From a virus: 45,226 nucleotides of DNA. The stretch is taken from the IMG/VR virus record IMGVR_UViG_3300018080_000267, positions 1-45,226 of that record; one strand, written 5' to 3'. This document shows, piece after piece, positions 34,273 to 41,766 of the stretch. Every line of letters begins with the position of its first letter. Position 1 is the stretch's first letter. The notes under the pieces were generated by a model. That model had not been told where the DNA came from and searched no databases. It saw nothing but the letters and a program-made list of their open reading frames with translations. Position numbers and translations under genes: made by a program.

Positions 34273-34473
34273 TTATTTATTACATATTCCAGGTCTTGTA
34301 CATAAATTCAACCACTTTGTCCCGTCCCATATCTTAATTAATTCCAAATTTATATCATATACCATTTGATTGGTATTAGGGGATTCGGGATATTCAGATG
34401 CCCCATGCACTTCTGGAACATTATATGCCGCTTTTATAATATCTGTCATATCAGTTTTAGGAATAGTGAACAT
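34273..34473 (-). CDS. Small fibre-tip-like protein
   Basis: A 66-residue protein. Its C-terminal half (SPNTNQMVYDINLELIKIWD followed by GTKWLNL) matches the short 'x-Y-D-x-x-x-x-x-K-x-W-D-G-T-x-W' module common at ends of tail fibres. The last residues of the preceding fibre (MLRWNGAAWVD) are of the same kind. SD GGAG lies in the 12-nt gap after the fibre gene. It may be a fibre tip or a decoration subunit. Function is inferred from the motif. Confidence 0.55.
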   Translation of the reverse strand: MFTIPKTDMTDIIKAAYNVPEVHGASEYPESPNTNQMVYDINLELIKIWDGTKWLNLCTRPGICNK

Positions 34474-34485
34474 ATTTTTTCTCCA

Positions 34486-35562
34486 TTACGGAACAATTGC
34501 GCCAGTAGTATCTACCCAAGCTGCCCCATTCCATCTCAGCATCATACCATTTCCAATATCAGTGGCAAAAAATTCAAACCCTAATGGTAAGTTTGTTGTC
34601 GGTCGCTGATCTGGACCCGCCGTAGTTCCAGACATAGTAATTCCAGACCATAATTGCACAACAGTTCCAAGAACACTCCAATTAGCCCAAGGGGTTGCAC
34701 CCATACTTTCAATAGCAACATTTCCAATCATTAGAAACGTTCCCACCGCAGCATCTACTGGAACTCCAGTTATACCAGAAAATGACGTTAAATTTTGAAG
34801 ATTTGCAACGCTGCCATTTGTAAGTCTAATACCATCCTGACCGTCTATTGTCCCATCTATACACAAAAACATAGACGCATCACACAACATCGCTAAACCC
34901 GTAACATTTGCGCTTAATGATGCGCCAAGATTTGACATAAAAAAACTACCATTAGAAGCATGAACAACCACATCAGCATCTCCACCTGCACCACCAGCAA
35001 GCCACCCAAACCCTGCGCCATCTAACATTACCGCAGTTCCTCCACCAGGCGAATCAAAAGCAGCCCAAATAGCAATTACCATCATATTTGGGGGAAGATT
35101 ATCACCGTGTAAAACATATGCGCCGTTTGTTGCTTCTCCGTGACAATATAATATAAATGATTCATTATTTACGCCCGGATTCGGCAATCCATCATCTACA
35201 ATTTTAATGGCACTATCTGTAGCATTTACAGACGTAGATATTACAGATAAACCATTAATTGCCGAACTAACATAAGGCATAACGAGTGTCGCCCCACTAG
35301 ATGAAGAAATTGTCGTTGTATCTGATAATCCAACACCATCAAAAGATGTTAATGTTATATGTCGTCTTAATACAACATTTTCATTATAAGTCCCTGGAGA
35401 AATTTTTATAACATATTTATTATTCGCAGCCTCATCTGAAAATGACGCCAAGGCCTCATTAATCGTAGAATAATCACCAGTACCATTTTGCGATACAACA
35501 ATTACATTTGCATCATATGTGTTTCCTGGACTGCCGATAATTGAACCACCAAAACTAGACAT
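34486..35562 (-). CDS. Beta-helix tail fibre/spike (358 aa)
   Basis: After a 6-residue start (MSSFGG) shared with the gene upstream, residues 18-75 read VVSQNGTGDYSTINEALASF and KYVIKISPGTYNENVVLRRH. This is the classic entry of pectin-lyase/pectinesterase-like beta-helices. Hydrophobic, Ala/Gly-rich rungs follow to about residue 290, and the C-terminus (PLGFEFFATDIGNGMMLRWN) is a small fibre-end module. It probably forms a trimeric short fibre. No catalytic Asp pair was assigned. SD AGGGA is present. Confidence 0.7.
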   Translation of the reverse strand: MSSFGGSIIGSPGNTYDANVIVVSQNGTGDYSTINEALASFSDEAANNKYVIKISPGTYNENVVLRRHITLTSFDGVGLSDTTTISSSSGATLVMPYVSSAINGLSVISTSVNATDSAIKIVDDGLPNPGVNNESFILYCHGEATNGAYVLHGDNLPPNMMVIAIWAAFDSPGGGTAVMLDGAGFGWLAGGAGGDADVVVHASNGSFFMSNLGASLSANVTGLAMLCDASMFLCIDGTIDGQDGIRLTNGSVANLQNLTSFSGITGVPVDAAVGTFLMIGNVAIESMGATPWANWSVLGTVVQLWSGITMSGTTAGPDQRPTTNLPLGFEFFATDIGNGMMLRWNGAAWVDTTGAIVP

Positions 35563-35576
35563 ATAATATCCCTATT

Positions 35577-35954
35577 TTAACGCCAAAATTTTCCAGATAA
35601 CTCTGTAGCAACAACCACAACATTTCCATTAGAAGTATCATCCGGATTTCCACCAGTTGCATCCCTATAAAAACGAATCGCCAACAAATCCCCAGGAATA
35701 ACTTCGGGAACCAAGTAAGGCGCAACAAAAGAAGTCATTTCTAATGCCGTTCCAGGAACAGGAATTGCCTGAGCAAATGATGTCTCTGTAGCTGTCCCGT
35801 TTAAAAGATCCCCATCCTTAATAATAGCATAATCACTATTAAACTCCACATTACCAACATTAGAAGTATACTGACCTCCACTTGTCGCTACAACAAGTTT
35901 CCTAGCTGGATTTACTGCAGATCCCCCGCCCGTTATTCCACCAAAACTAGACAT
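35577..35954 (-). CDS. Small virion protein with MSSFGG start
   Basis: A 125-residue protein with Gly-rich N-terminus (MSSFGGITGGG) and a beta-rich body (YAIIKDGDLLNGTATETSF, EVIPGDLLAIRFYRDATGG), like a jelly-roll or decoration domain of fibre-associated proteins. Its first 17 coding bases are identical to those of the next gene, so the two share a start peptide. It is followed 14 nt later by the beta-helix fibre. A virion role is inferred from neighbours only. Confidence 0.5.
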   Translation of the reverse strand: MSSFGGITGGGSAVNPARKLVVATSGGQYTSNVGNVEFNSDYAIIKDGDLLNGTATETSFAQAIPVPGTALEMTSFVAPYLVPEVIPGDLLAIRFYRDATGGNPDDTSNGNVVVVATELSGKFWR

Positions 35955-35966
35955 AGATATCTCTTT

Positions 35967-36275
35967 TTACATTGCTGCCCAAGCCTCAACTCGAACTACT
36001 TGACCAGGAACTGTAGTCCTAAACCATATTCTGCTAATTCTTCTGTTATCAAAAAATATAGCGGCCGTAGGTGTGCCAGGAGTTAAATCACCATGCAAAG
36101 TGTTACCATTAAAACTATATTCAATAACTTCAGTTCCTTCATTTACCAGAGAAAATGAAACTTGTCCTCTAAAATTAATTGCTATATCCTCATTATTATG
36201 TGGAAAATTAGCATTATTCACAGTTACTTTTTGGAAGAAATTAAAATCTTTTCCTTGAGTGGTTGGCGGTGGCAT
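35967..36275 (-). CDS. Small virion-associated protein (102 aa)
   Basis: A 102-residue beta-rich protein. The sequence FRGQVSFSLVNEGTEVIEYS followed by FNGNTLHGDL and RRISRIWFRTTVPGQVVRVE is typical of small phage decoration or receptor-binding modules. It is first of the fibre gene set and follows a 201-nt structured intergenic region. SD GGAG precedes the ATG. No family assignment. Confidence 0.5.
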   Translation of the reverse strand: MPPPTTQGKDFNFFQKVTVNNANFPHNNEDIAINFRGQVSFSLVNEGTEVIEYSFNGNTLHGDLTPGTPTAAIFFDNRRISRIWFRTTVPGQVVRVEAWAAM

Positions 36276-36392
36276 ACAAATCTCCGTTTTTCTTAAATTT
36301 TATCAGTTTTATATACAAATATAATTCTAATATAATATTGAAAAATGCATATACGAATATCTAGGATCAAAATAAAAATAAATATATTTAAT

Positions 36393-36480
36393 CGCGGAAT
36401 GGATACCATTCCGCGGGAGGATAGGGCTATATCCTTTGAATTATCAAGAAGCTCCCGCCTTTAGGCGGGAAAGTAGTCAC
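36393..36480 (+). ncRNA. Omega-RNA / IS200-IS605 right-end-like structured element (no TnpB present)
   Basis: In the 201-nt gap after the methyltransferase gene, the plus strand has a perfect hairpin CGCGGAATGG-ATA-CCATTCCGCG (36393-36415), then GGATA...TATCC. This is followed by TTGAATTATCAAGAAGC, a stem TCCCGCC-TTTA-GGCGGGA (36453-36470) and the end AAGTAGTCAC. From memory, 'CAAGAAGC + GC-rich TTTA-loop stem + ...GTCAC' is typical of the 3' end of TnpB guide RNAs and transposon right ends. GCGGGAG (36413-36419) can also pair with CTCCCGC (36452-36458), a possible pseudoknot. It lies opposite to all genes and its end overlaps the methyltransferase stop. Alternatively it is simply a minus-strand terminator. 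Confidence 0.45.
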
Positions 36481-38582
36481 TTATTGTTTATAAACATGTA
36501 TATACTCTCATATTTTTGCATACCAGCAGATTTGCTCAAATGACTCCTTATTGTTCGCAAATAAATTTCCTCACGAACATTTCCAAATATATCTATTGCC
36601 ATATTTAACATTCTGGGGTAATTCTTAACATTCAAGCCAAACCATTTTCCAGGCTTTAACATATACTTTACATTTTCAAGCGTCTTTTTCCAATATACAT
36701 CATAAAAATAATTTTCCCCACGATTATATGCTTGAGACAAATCATCAGAATAATATTCTTGATTAAAATATGGCGGACTACTCCAATATAAATCAATAGA
36801 ATTTTCTTTATCGCAATAGTCCTCAGAACCAGACTGTATTAGTTTATAATCTTTAAAATTAAAATACCTTGCCATTTCCTCTAATTCAACCACAGTAAGA
36901 GGATCCGTTCCAATATATTTTCTACCACATGACATTGCCCCTAATAATCTAGCCCCATAACCACAAGAATAATCACCAACAACATCGCCGGGATTAGAGT
37001 ATTTTAAACATACAAATTTTGCAATAGATGGTTTGAACATAGTAATGCTAGGAACCAACCTCATACTACGCATACCTTGTATCATCATTCTGTGACTAAT
37101 ATTAAAAGTTTCGTTTACTTTAGAATGCCAATTAATAACAAGCCGATTTTTTACTAATTTCAATAAAATATTATCATCTTTCCATAATTCAACCATATTT
37201 TTTTTGCCAGGCTCGGTAGCGTGACAAAAACTCTTACAAAAATGTTTACATATACTTGTTGCTGTAGAACTATTATTAAACAATTCATTTGTTGCTATAT
37301 CCGGATTATAATCGCACAATTTCTTATAATCAGAATTTAATTTTTTATCAGGATATTCGGGATACATCCAACCTTGTTGCCTAAAATGATTAAATAGCGG
37401 TTGAACATATTTTTCCCTATCTTCTTTTGGTAGTGGTTTTATAAGCCCAGCTGTTATCGGAATACCATCTACTTCTACTATTTTTGTATATGGATTGTCA
37501 TTTTTTCTTTTTATCCTTTTTACTGTAGCAGCGCTTACATTATATTGTTTAGAAATATTTTCTATATTATTATTTTGATTTAAATTGTTTATAATATCAT
37601 GTTTAATACTTTCTGGTATATTATATTTTTTACGACCTATTTGTCTGTTTTCTTGCTGTTTTTTAAGTACAAGGTATTTACTATATTTTCTATCTAACCT
37701 TGTTTCTAATGATGAGTTTCTATATAACCAATTCATAATAAGATCCACTTTTTCATTGCCATTAGATTCCATATCAAAAGTATTATTACCAGTTTTAGAA
37801 ATACAATAAAAATTTACAATAATATTCAACTTATCTAATATTAATCTTTGTATTTTTTCACACATCTCTTCAGTAGACGTTAATGACCACTTCCACTCTT
37901 TAGTTTGCTGCCTCATAGTAATACAGCCATCACCATCAAATAACCCTCTAATAAAATGGTTGTTTAAATCTTTACGCAACCATTTTGGAAATTCTATAAT
38001 AAAACTTTTAGCCTGTGGACATCCCTTTTCTTCCAACATATCACACATATGTTTACTATACATTCTTATACAACATGTCGGATATCTATTATTGCTTAAA
38101 TATCTTTTAATGTTTTGTTTTGGCATATTAATAAAACTACAAAATTTTACTAAATGATTATAATCTTCATCCTTTAATGTTAAATGTGCCGTATTTGTTC
38201 TTTTACAATTATAGGCATCAGCATAAAGAAAACCAAGCCAATATGCTTTTTGTGGTGTGTTTATATTATCAAAAATATCTTCATTAAAAAAAGTAAATCT
38301 ATGACTTTCATTTCTATTTCTTAATATTTCTTTTTCTTTTGCCCACTTTTGTATTCTACGTTTATCAATTGAATATTTTTTTCCTAAATTTTTGGCTGAT
38401 ACACCCAGTTCATATAATTCAAGTATTTTTTCTATTTTTGAATCATTAAATTGTTCTTTTTTTATAGAATAATTGTTTTGTTTTATTGTTTTTATAATTT
38501 GTCTATGGTCTTCTTCTAAATTAATAGCTATTCTCTTAGCTGAAAATCCGTTTTCTGTCATTTCTTTTATTTTATTTTGCAT
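36477..38582 (-). CDS. HTH-LAGLIDADG homing endonuclease fused to DNA methyltransferase
   Basis: The 701-residue protein has two N-terminal helix-turn-helix-like units (about residues 1-85) and a LAGLIDADG endonuclease domain. Its two motifs are AYWLGFLYADA (113-123) and FIRGLFDGDGCI (210-221). A third HTH (about 322-361) precedes a methyltransferase domain from about 370. The methyltransferase shows the AdoMet motif GDYSCGYGARLLGA (536-549) and the catalytic SSPPYF (601-606), the N4-cytosine/N6-adenine type. The C-terminus is ordinary. It is not intein-like: no N-terminal Cys/Ser or terminal His-Asn is seen at the junction. SD AAAGGTTC precedes the ATG. Selfish endonuclease joined with a DNA-modifying enzyme is unusual; the methylated base is unknown. 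Confidence 0.82.
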   Translation of the reverse strand: MQNKIKEMTENGFSAKRIAINLEEDHRQIIKTIKQNNYSIKKEQFNDSKIEKILELYELGVSAKNLGKKYSIDKRRIQKWAKEKEILRNRNESHRFTFFNEDIFDNINTPQKAYWLGFLYADAYNCKRTNTAHLTLKDEDYNHLVKFCSFINMPKQNIKRYLSNNRYPTCCIRMYSKHMCDMLEEKGCPQAKSFIIEFPKWLRKDLNNHFIRGLFDGDGCITMRQQTKEWKWSLTSTEEMCEKIQRLILDKLNIIVNFYCISKTGNNTFDMESNGNEKVDLIMNWLYRNSSLETRLDRKYSKYLVLKKQQENRQIGRKKYNIPESIKHDIINNLNQNNNIENISKQYNVSAATVKRIKRKNDNPYTKIVEVDGIPITAGLIKPLPKEDREKYVQPLFNHFRQQGWMYPEYPDKKLNSDYKKLCDYNPDIATNELFNNSSTATSICKHFCKSFCHATEPGKKNMVELWKDDNILLKLVKNRLVINWHSKVNETFNISHRMMIQGMRSMRLVPSITMFKPSIAKFVCLKYSNPGDVVGDYSCGYGARLLGAMSCGRKYIGTDPLTVVELEEMARYFNFKDYKLIQSGSEDYCDKENSIDLYWSSPPYFNQEYYSDDLSQAYNRGENYFYDVYWKKTLENVKYMLKPGKWFGLNVKNYPRMLNMAIDIFGNVREEIYLRTIRSHLSKSAGMQKYESIYMFINNK

Positions 38583-38608
38583 TTTGATGAACCTTTCTTA
38601 TACATGTA

Positions 38609-38637
38609 TATATAACACATTGCCTAGGTTCATTCAA
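38609..38637 (-). promoter_or_regulatory. Possible promoter for the endonuclease-methyltransferase gene
   Basis: On the minus strand TTGAAT (38637-38632) is separated by 17 nt from TATATA (38614-38609), about 27 nt before the ATG at 38582. Each box matches the sigma-70 consensus at four of six positions. It sits immediately after the MCP terminator, so an independent promoter here is plausible. Confidence 0.3.
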
Positions 38638-38638
38638 T

Positions 38639-38674
38639 AAAAAATAAGGGCTCGACCCAATTGGGGAGCCCTTA
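38639..38674 (-). terminator. Strong Rho-independent terminator after the major capsid gene
   Basis: The minus strand has a 9-bp perfect stem TAAGGGCTC/GAGCCCTTA (38674-38645) around a 12-nt loop, followed by a T6 run (38644-38639). It lies 30 nt after the MCP stop, as expected for a highly expressed gene. Confidence 0.85.
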
Positions 38675-38703
38675 TAAGCTATATGCAAGCTAAGTTATTG
38701 AAA

Positions 38704-39489
38704 TTATGCGCCAATTACAACGCTCTTATTACCGCGAGCGACACCGCGTGGATTCACAATTCCAAGACCAATAATTTCACTTACCACCCATCCTAATTTT
38801 AGCTGCTTAGGCTCGTCAGCGGGAAGTACCTCAATGTCCTGACGAACAGGCATCACACCAACAAACTCTGGGTCTGCACATGCGTAAACGGTACCAGCAG
38901 GAACAATCTTAGAAACAAGAATGTCTGCGCCCCAAACATGAGCATAAAGACCAGTCTGTAGAATCTCGCGCTGAGTCACAGGATCAACCTCACCACCATT
39001 AGCACCAGCACCACCGCCAGCTGCCCAGTTTAGAATATCGGTGAACTCATTGATGTTCATGAAAAACTTTGTGGTTACCAAGTCCCAACGATCTACCTGA
39101 ACCTTTAGTTCAACTAGGTCGCGCTTTAGCATTCCACCATCAGCAATATCTTGAGCAACGTTCTCGACAGTAGCAGCAGCATCTAGAGCGGCAAATACAT
39201 TTGCATCCTCTTGAGCCATAATTTCCTGCCTTGCCTTTTGAACGGCACGGTCAATCACGTTAAACCGACGTCTTTTAACTTCAGCAATACGAACGGTTGG
39301 ATTGGAGTAAAGCTCGAACTCGGGAACGGTTACACGATCACCGAATACGCGACTCTCAGGACCAGAGCCATTGCTTGAAACAACAACTGCAGCCACATCG
39401 ATATCGCGGTCATAAACTGGTAGGGCTCCTTGAGGAAGGGGATCAACCACGAGGGCACGTCTAGCAATTCCCTGATAATCAAGGTTTCG
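38704..39489 (-). CDS. Major capsid protein, exon 2 (codons 76-336)
   Basis: After splicing, the capsid frame continues as R-N-L-D-Y-Q-G-I-A-R and encodes 261 residues to a TAA. The exons join ...MANPIR to RNLDYQGIARRALVVDPLPQ, a continuous sequence I recognise as the conserved start region of an HK97-fold MCP group. Further family signatures are GALPVYDRDIDVAAVVV and SNPTVRIAEVKRRRFNVIDR. The mature protein is 336 residues. An apparent ATG at 39492 is a by-product of the intron's last bases (ATG ends the intron). Base composition is visibly less AT-rich than that of the endonuclease, consistent with a highly expressed virion gene. Followed by a strong terminator. Confidence 0.88.
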   Translation of the reverse strand, partial: RNLDYQGIARRALVVDPLPQGALPVYDRDIDVAAVVVSSNGSGPESRVFGDRVTVPEFELYSNPTVRIAEVKRRRFNVIDRAVQKARQEIMAQEDANVFAALDAAATVENVAQDIADGGMLKRDLVELKVQVDRWDLVTTKFFMNINEFTDILNWAAGGGAGANGGEVDPVTQREILQTGLYAHVWGADILVSKIVPAGTVYACADPEFVGVMPVRQDIEVLPADEPKQLKLGWVVSEIIGLGIVNPRGVARGNKSVVIGA

Positions 39490-40664
39490 CATTTGTTACA
39501 GGTCAGGGAACCTGGTTAGGTCATTTCTGCCTAACTCCTTATATTACTATAAGGGTCGGACTCTATCTTCTCCAATTTTGGAGTTTAGCATATTAGTCTC
39601 TGAGGATTCAGGCATAATTTTATATTTCATACTATCTATTACATGAGGCCTAATAATATCTGAAAGTTTTTGAGTATTTTTTTTATTTAAAGTAAGTTGA
39701 AAATATTCTTTTTCTTTAAATTTAAACCCCATAACTTTAGATCTTAAATCAAAACACCTTTTTAATAGATTTTGTAGTTTTATATTTTCTTCATATGTAA
39801 AGCCCATTGTCGCTATTCTCATATTTATTCCTGAATTTAGATTTCCGTCATCACAAATCCAAACTGCTAGTGCCAATGGAGTCATGTATATATCTAAATT
39901 GTCTGGAATATGTTTAATTCTTTGATTATCGTAAAACATGTCGGCAAATGAATTTAAGCCTTGATGACATATTGTTGCGGTCTGTAGCATTATAGAATTT
40001 TTTCTTTTATCTATATTTTCTCTCCATGCATTAACAAAAGGATCTAACATTGATATTTTCCAATGAAAATATTGTTTTTGTTTTTTGCAATGTCCAAAAG
40101 ATAGCTTATATAAAGAATTTTTGCCATCTCTATATAAACATCCATCTCCTAATAACATTCCAACTAAAATTTGTTTTTGAACATAATTTATAGGAATTGC
40201 TCTGAGATGATTATATCTTCTAGCCGAAGAGTCTGGAATTCTATTATTTGCTCTTAACAATCTTGATATAGCCGGAGCAGATATTTCGAACCATTTTGCT
40301 ATTTCTTTTATAGATTGTCCAGAATCAAACATTGATATAGCTTTTTTGACTTGATCATTTGTAAAATCAGATATGTATTTCTTCCTCCATTGGACTTTAT
40401 TTTTTAAATTTTTTCTTACATATTCATATGAAACATTATGTTTTGCAGCAATGTCTCGAATATTAAGTCCAAGTTTATATTCTTTTATTAAAACATCTAA
40501 TTTTACTGTCATGCCTGTCTTTCCTGCTGATTTTCTGTATCATTCTAACTCTGTTACTATAACGTGTTTTAAATTATCTACAGTGATTAATTTCTTGAGT
40601 GTTATAGTAGTTAGACATTCAGAGGTTCCAGCATATAGCTAAATTTTACATCCGCCGAAAATTA
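39490..40664 (-). ncRNA. Group I self-splicing intron in the major capsid gene
   Basis: The 1175-nt intron lies between exon bases ...CCTATCCGT and CGAAACC.... P1 is exon ATCCGT with intron GCGGAT, ending in the required U-G pair at the 5' splice site. P10 is intron TTTCG with exon CGAAA. The last intron base is G (omega-G). Near the 3' end the coding strand shows TCAGAGACTA (R-like, P7 5' side), the P8 hairpin CTCCAA-AA-TTGGAG (39583-39570) and AAGATAGAGTCC (S-like, P7 3' side). CAGGCAT at 40517-40511 can pair with ATGCCTG at 39615-39609, closing the loop that holds the endonuclease gene. All these elements are directly visible. Confidence 0.9.
39547..40512 (-). CDS. Intron-encoded LAGLIDADG homing endonuclease
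   Basis: The 321-residue protein has two N-terminal HTH-like segments (about residues 5-45 and 50-90: SIKEIAKWFEISAPAISRLL) and a two-motif LAGLIDADG domain: ILVGMLLGDGC (115-125) and LALAVWICDDG (213-223). Two motifs in one chain mean it can act as a monomer. It is expected to cut intron-less capsid genes at the splice junction and so spread the intron. The ATG lies inside a helix of the intron that closes the coding loop, and the C-terminal codons run through P8 and the P7 3' side up to the TAG. The gene is more AT-rich than the exons. SD CAGGAAAG precedes the ATG. Confidence 0.88.
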   Translation of the reverse strand: MTVKLDVLIKEYKLGLNIRDIAAKHNVSYEYVRKNLKNKVQWRKKYISDFTNDQVKKAISMFDSGQSIKEIAKWFEISAPAISRLLRANNRIPDSSARRYNHLRAIPINYVQKQILVGMLLGDGCLYRDGKNSLYKLSFGHCKKQKQYFHWKISMLDPFVNAWRENIDKRKNSIMLQTATICHQGLNSFADMFYDNQRIKHIPDNLDIYMTPLALAVWICDDGNLNSGINMRIATMGFTYEENIKLQNLLKRCFDLRSKVMGFKFKEKEYFQLTLNKKNTQKLSDIIRPHVIDSMKYKIMPESSETNMLNSKIGEDRVRPL

Positions 40665-40889
40665 ACGGATAGGATTGGCCATCGCTTGAGCAAGAGCAAT
40701 CTTGCCATCATGACTCATAATAGCGCGAGAGATCAGCTCATCCCGCTTGTCATCAGAAAGGCCCTGACCACTAAGAGCAGTATTAGAAGGCTGATTTTCC
40801 TCTAATACTGAAGCATACTTAGAAATGGTCTGAAGAGCATCTTGCAAACTCGATGCATTAAGCTCTCCCTGTGTATTAAACATATTCAT
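40665..40889 (-). CDS. Major capsid protein, exon 1 (codons 1-75)
   Basis: The first 75 codons start MNMFNTQGELNASSLQDALQ with SD AGGAG before the ATG at 40889. The sequence (SRAIMSHDGKIALAQAMANP) is the N-terminal arm region of the MCP. In unspliced RNA it ends at a TAA that is the first intron triplet, giving a 75-residue fragment. Splicing after T40665 restores the frame into exon 2. The gene follows a terminator and the decoration-protein gene. The two exons together make a 336-residue HK97-fold capsid protein. Confidence 0.88.
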
Positions 40890-40950
40890 ATTTTATCTCC
40901 TAAAGTTAAAAGACTACTCGCTTAGCCAGTAATCTGATTTACAGATTTGA

Positions 40951-40979
40951 AAAATTGGGCGCCTGAAACTCAGACGCCC
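40951..40979 (-). terminator. Rho-independent terminator between decoration and capsid genes
   Basis: The minus strand has a 10-bp stem GGGCGTCTGA/TCAGGCGCCC (one G-U pair) with a GTT loop, followed by AATTTTTC. It lies 16 nt after the stop of the 221-residue protein. Partial read-through could set the ratio between this protein and the MCP. Confidence 0.75.
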
Positions 40980-40994
40980 CTCTTTAGTTAAACA

Positions 40995-41660
40995 TTATCC
41001 TTCGCAATGGAAGTGAATTACAGCCTCAGTGTAAGTGACAGCTACTGCAGCCTGACCACTAGGTGAATTAAGTGCGGACACCAAAGTCACAGGAGTGTTT
41101 ACCAGACTTCCGTTAGTTGTAAACTCAATGAAACGAGCAAGGGTAAGAGCACCACCATCAAATGCCGAAGCAGCATCAGGAGTCAATAGACCAGTTGCCG
41201 TAGCGAACAAGGCATCTCCGCCAGCTAGAGTCGGATTCTGAGGATGGAGGCCAGTTACCGCGGTCTCATCAACTGCATCCAAAGTTACAGAATAAAGACC
41301 AGGCTTGTCCCAAAGGGTTAGTTTACCACTTCCAGTTGCAGTGTGCGGACCAAGAGCCGCGCCACCAGTTACAACTTGACCGGCAACAGCGCCCACAACC
41401 TCGCCGAATAGGGTACCATAACCAGAAGTACCATCATCGATTAGGAATAGAGGACGATCACCAGCGGTAAGAGCCGTAGTAACTGCAGGACGGGTTGTTG
41501 CTACATAACCATCTACATCAGGAGTGTGTAGGTCTGTGCCAGGAGTGGCAACATAAGTTAGAGTACCAACTTCACCACCACGAACAGTTGTGTATACGGT
41601 GTCTAAACCGTCAAACTGACCAAGAGGTTGAATTCCAGGTTGTAAAATTTTAAGAGCCAT
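40995..41660 (-). CDS. Putative capsid decoration/structural protein (221 aa)
   Basis: The protein is rich in Gly, Ala, Thr and Val and strongly beta (MALKILQPGIQPLGQFDGLD, VDGYVATTRPAVTTALTAGD, SGKLTLWDKPGLYSVTLDAV). It has no obvious helix until the end. It is encoded directly before the MCP with strong SD AAAGGAAAA and has the same less AT-rich codon use as the MCP, suggesting high expression. Decoration (head-stabilising) proteins commonly sit immediately before the MCP, so this is the best guess. No specific family is recognised. Confidence 0.6.
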   Translation of the reverse strand: MALKILQPGIQPLGQFDGLDTVYTTVRGGEVGTLTYVATPGTDLHTPDVDGYVATTRPAVTTALTAGDRPLFLIDDGTSGYGTLFGEVVGAVAGQVVTGGAALGPHTATGSGKLTLWDKPGLYSVTLDAVDETAVTGLHPQNPTLAGGDALFATATGLLTPDAASAFDGGALTLARFIEFTTNGSLVNTPVTLVSALNSPSGQAAVAVTYTEAVIHFHCEG

Positions 41661-41766
41661 TTTATTTTCCTTTTAGACACGTTCTATGTGTCCGATTTTT
41701 CTTACATCTAAGGATCTTACTTGTACTAACAGAAACTCTCAGTTTACAATTAGTCAATTTTATATT

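Noticed and set aside
36393-36470. CRISPR-like repeat pair
   Set aside because: Only two different hairpins, no repeated units with spacers.
36477-38582. Intein inside the methyltransferase
   Set aside because: The LAGLIDADG block has no Cys/Ser at its start and no His-Asn followed by Cys/Ser/Thr at its end, so protein splicing is not supported.
38704-39492. Independent 262-residue capsid gene starting at the ATG at 39492
   Set aside because: The ATG is the last three bases of the intron. The protein lacks its N-terminal arm, which is encoded by 40665-40889 with its own strong SD, and P1/P10 pairing joins the two.
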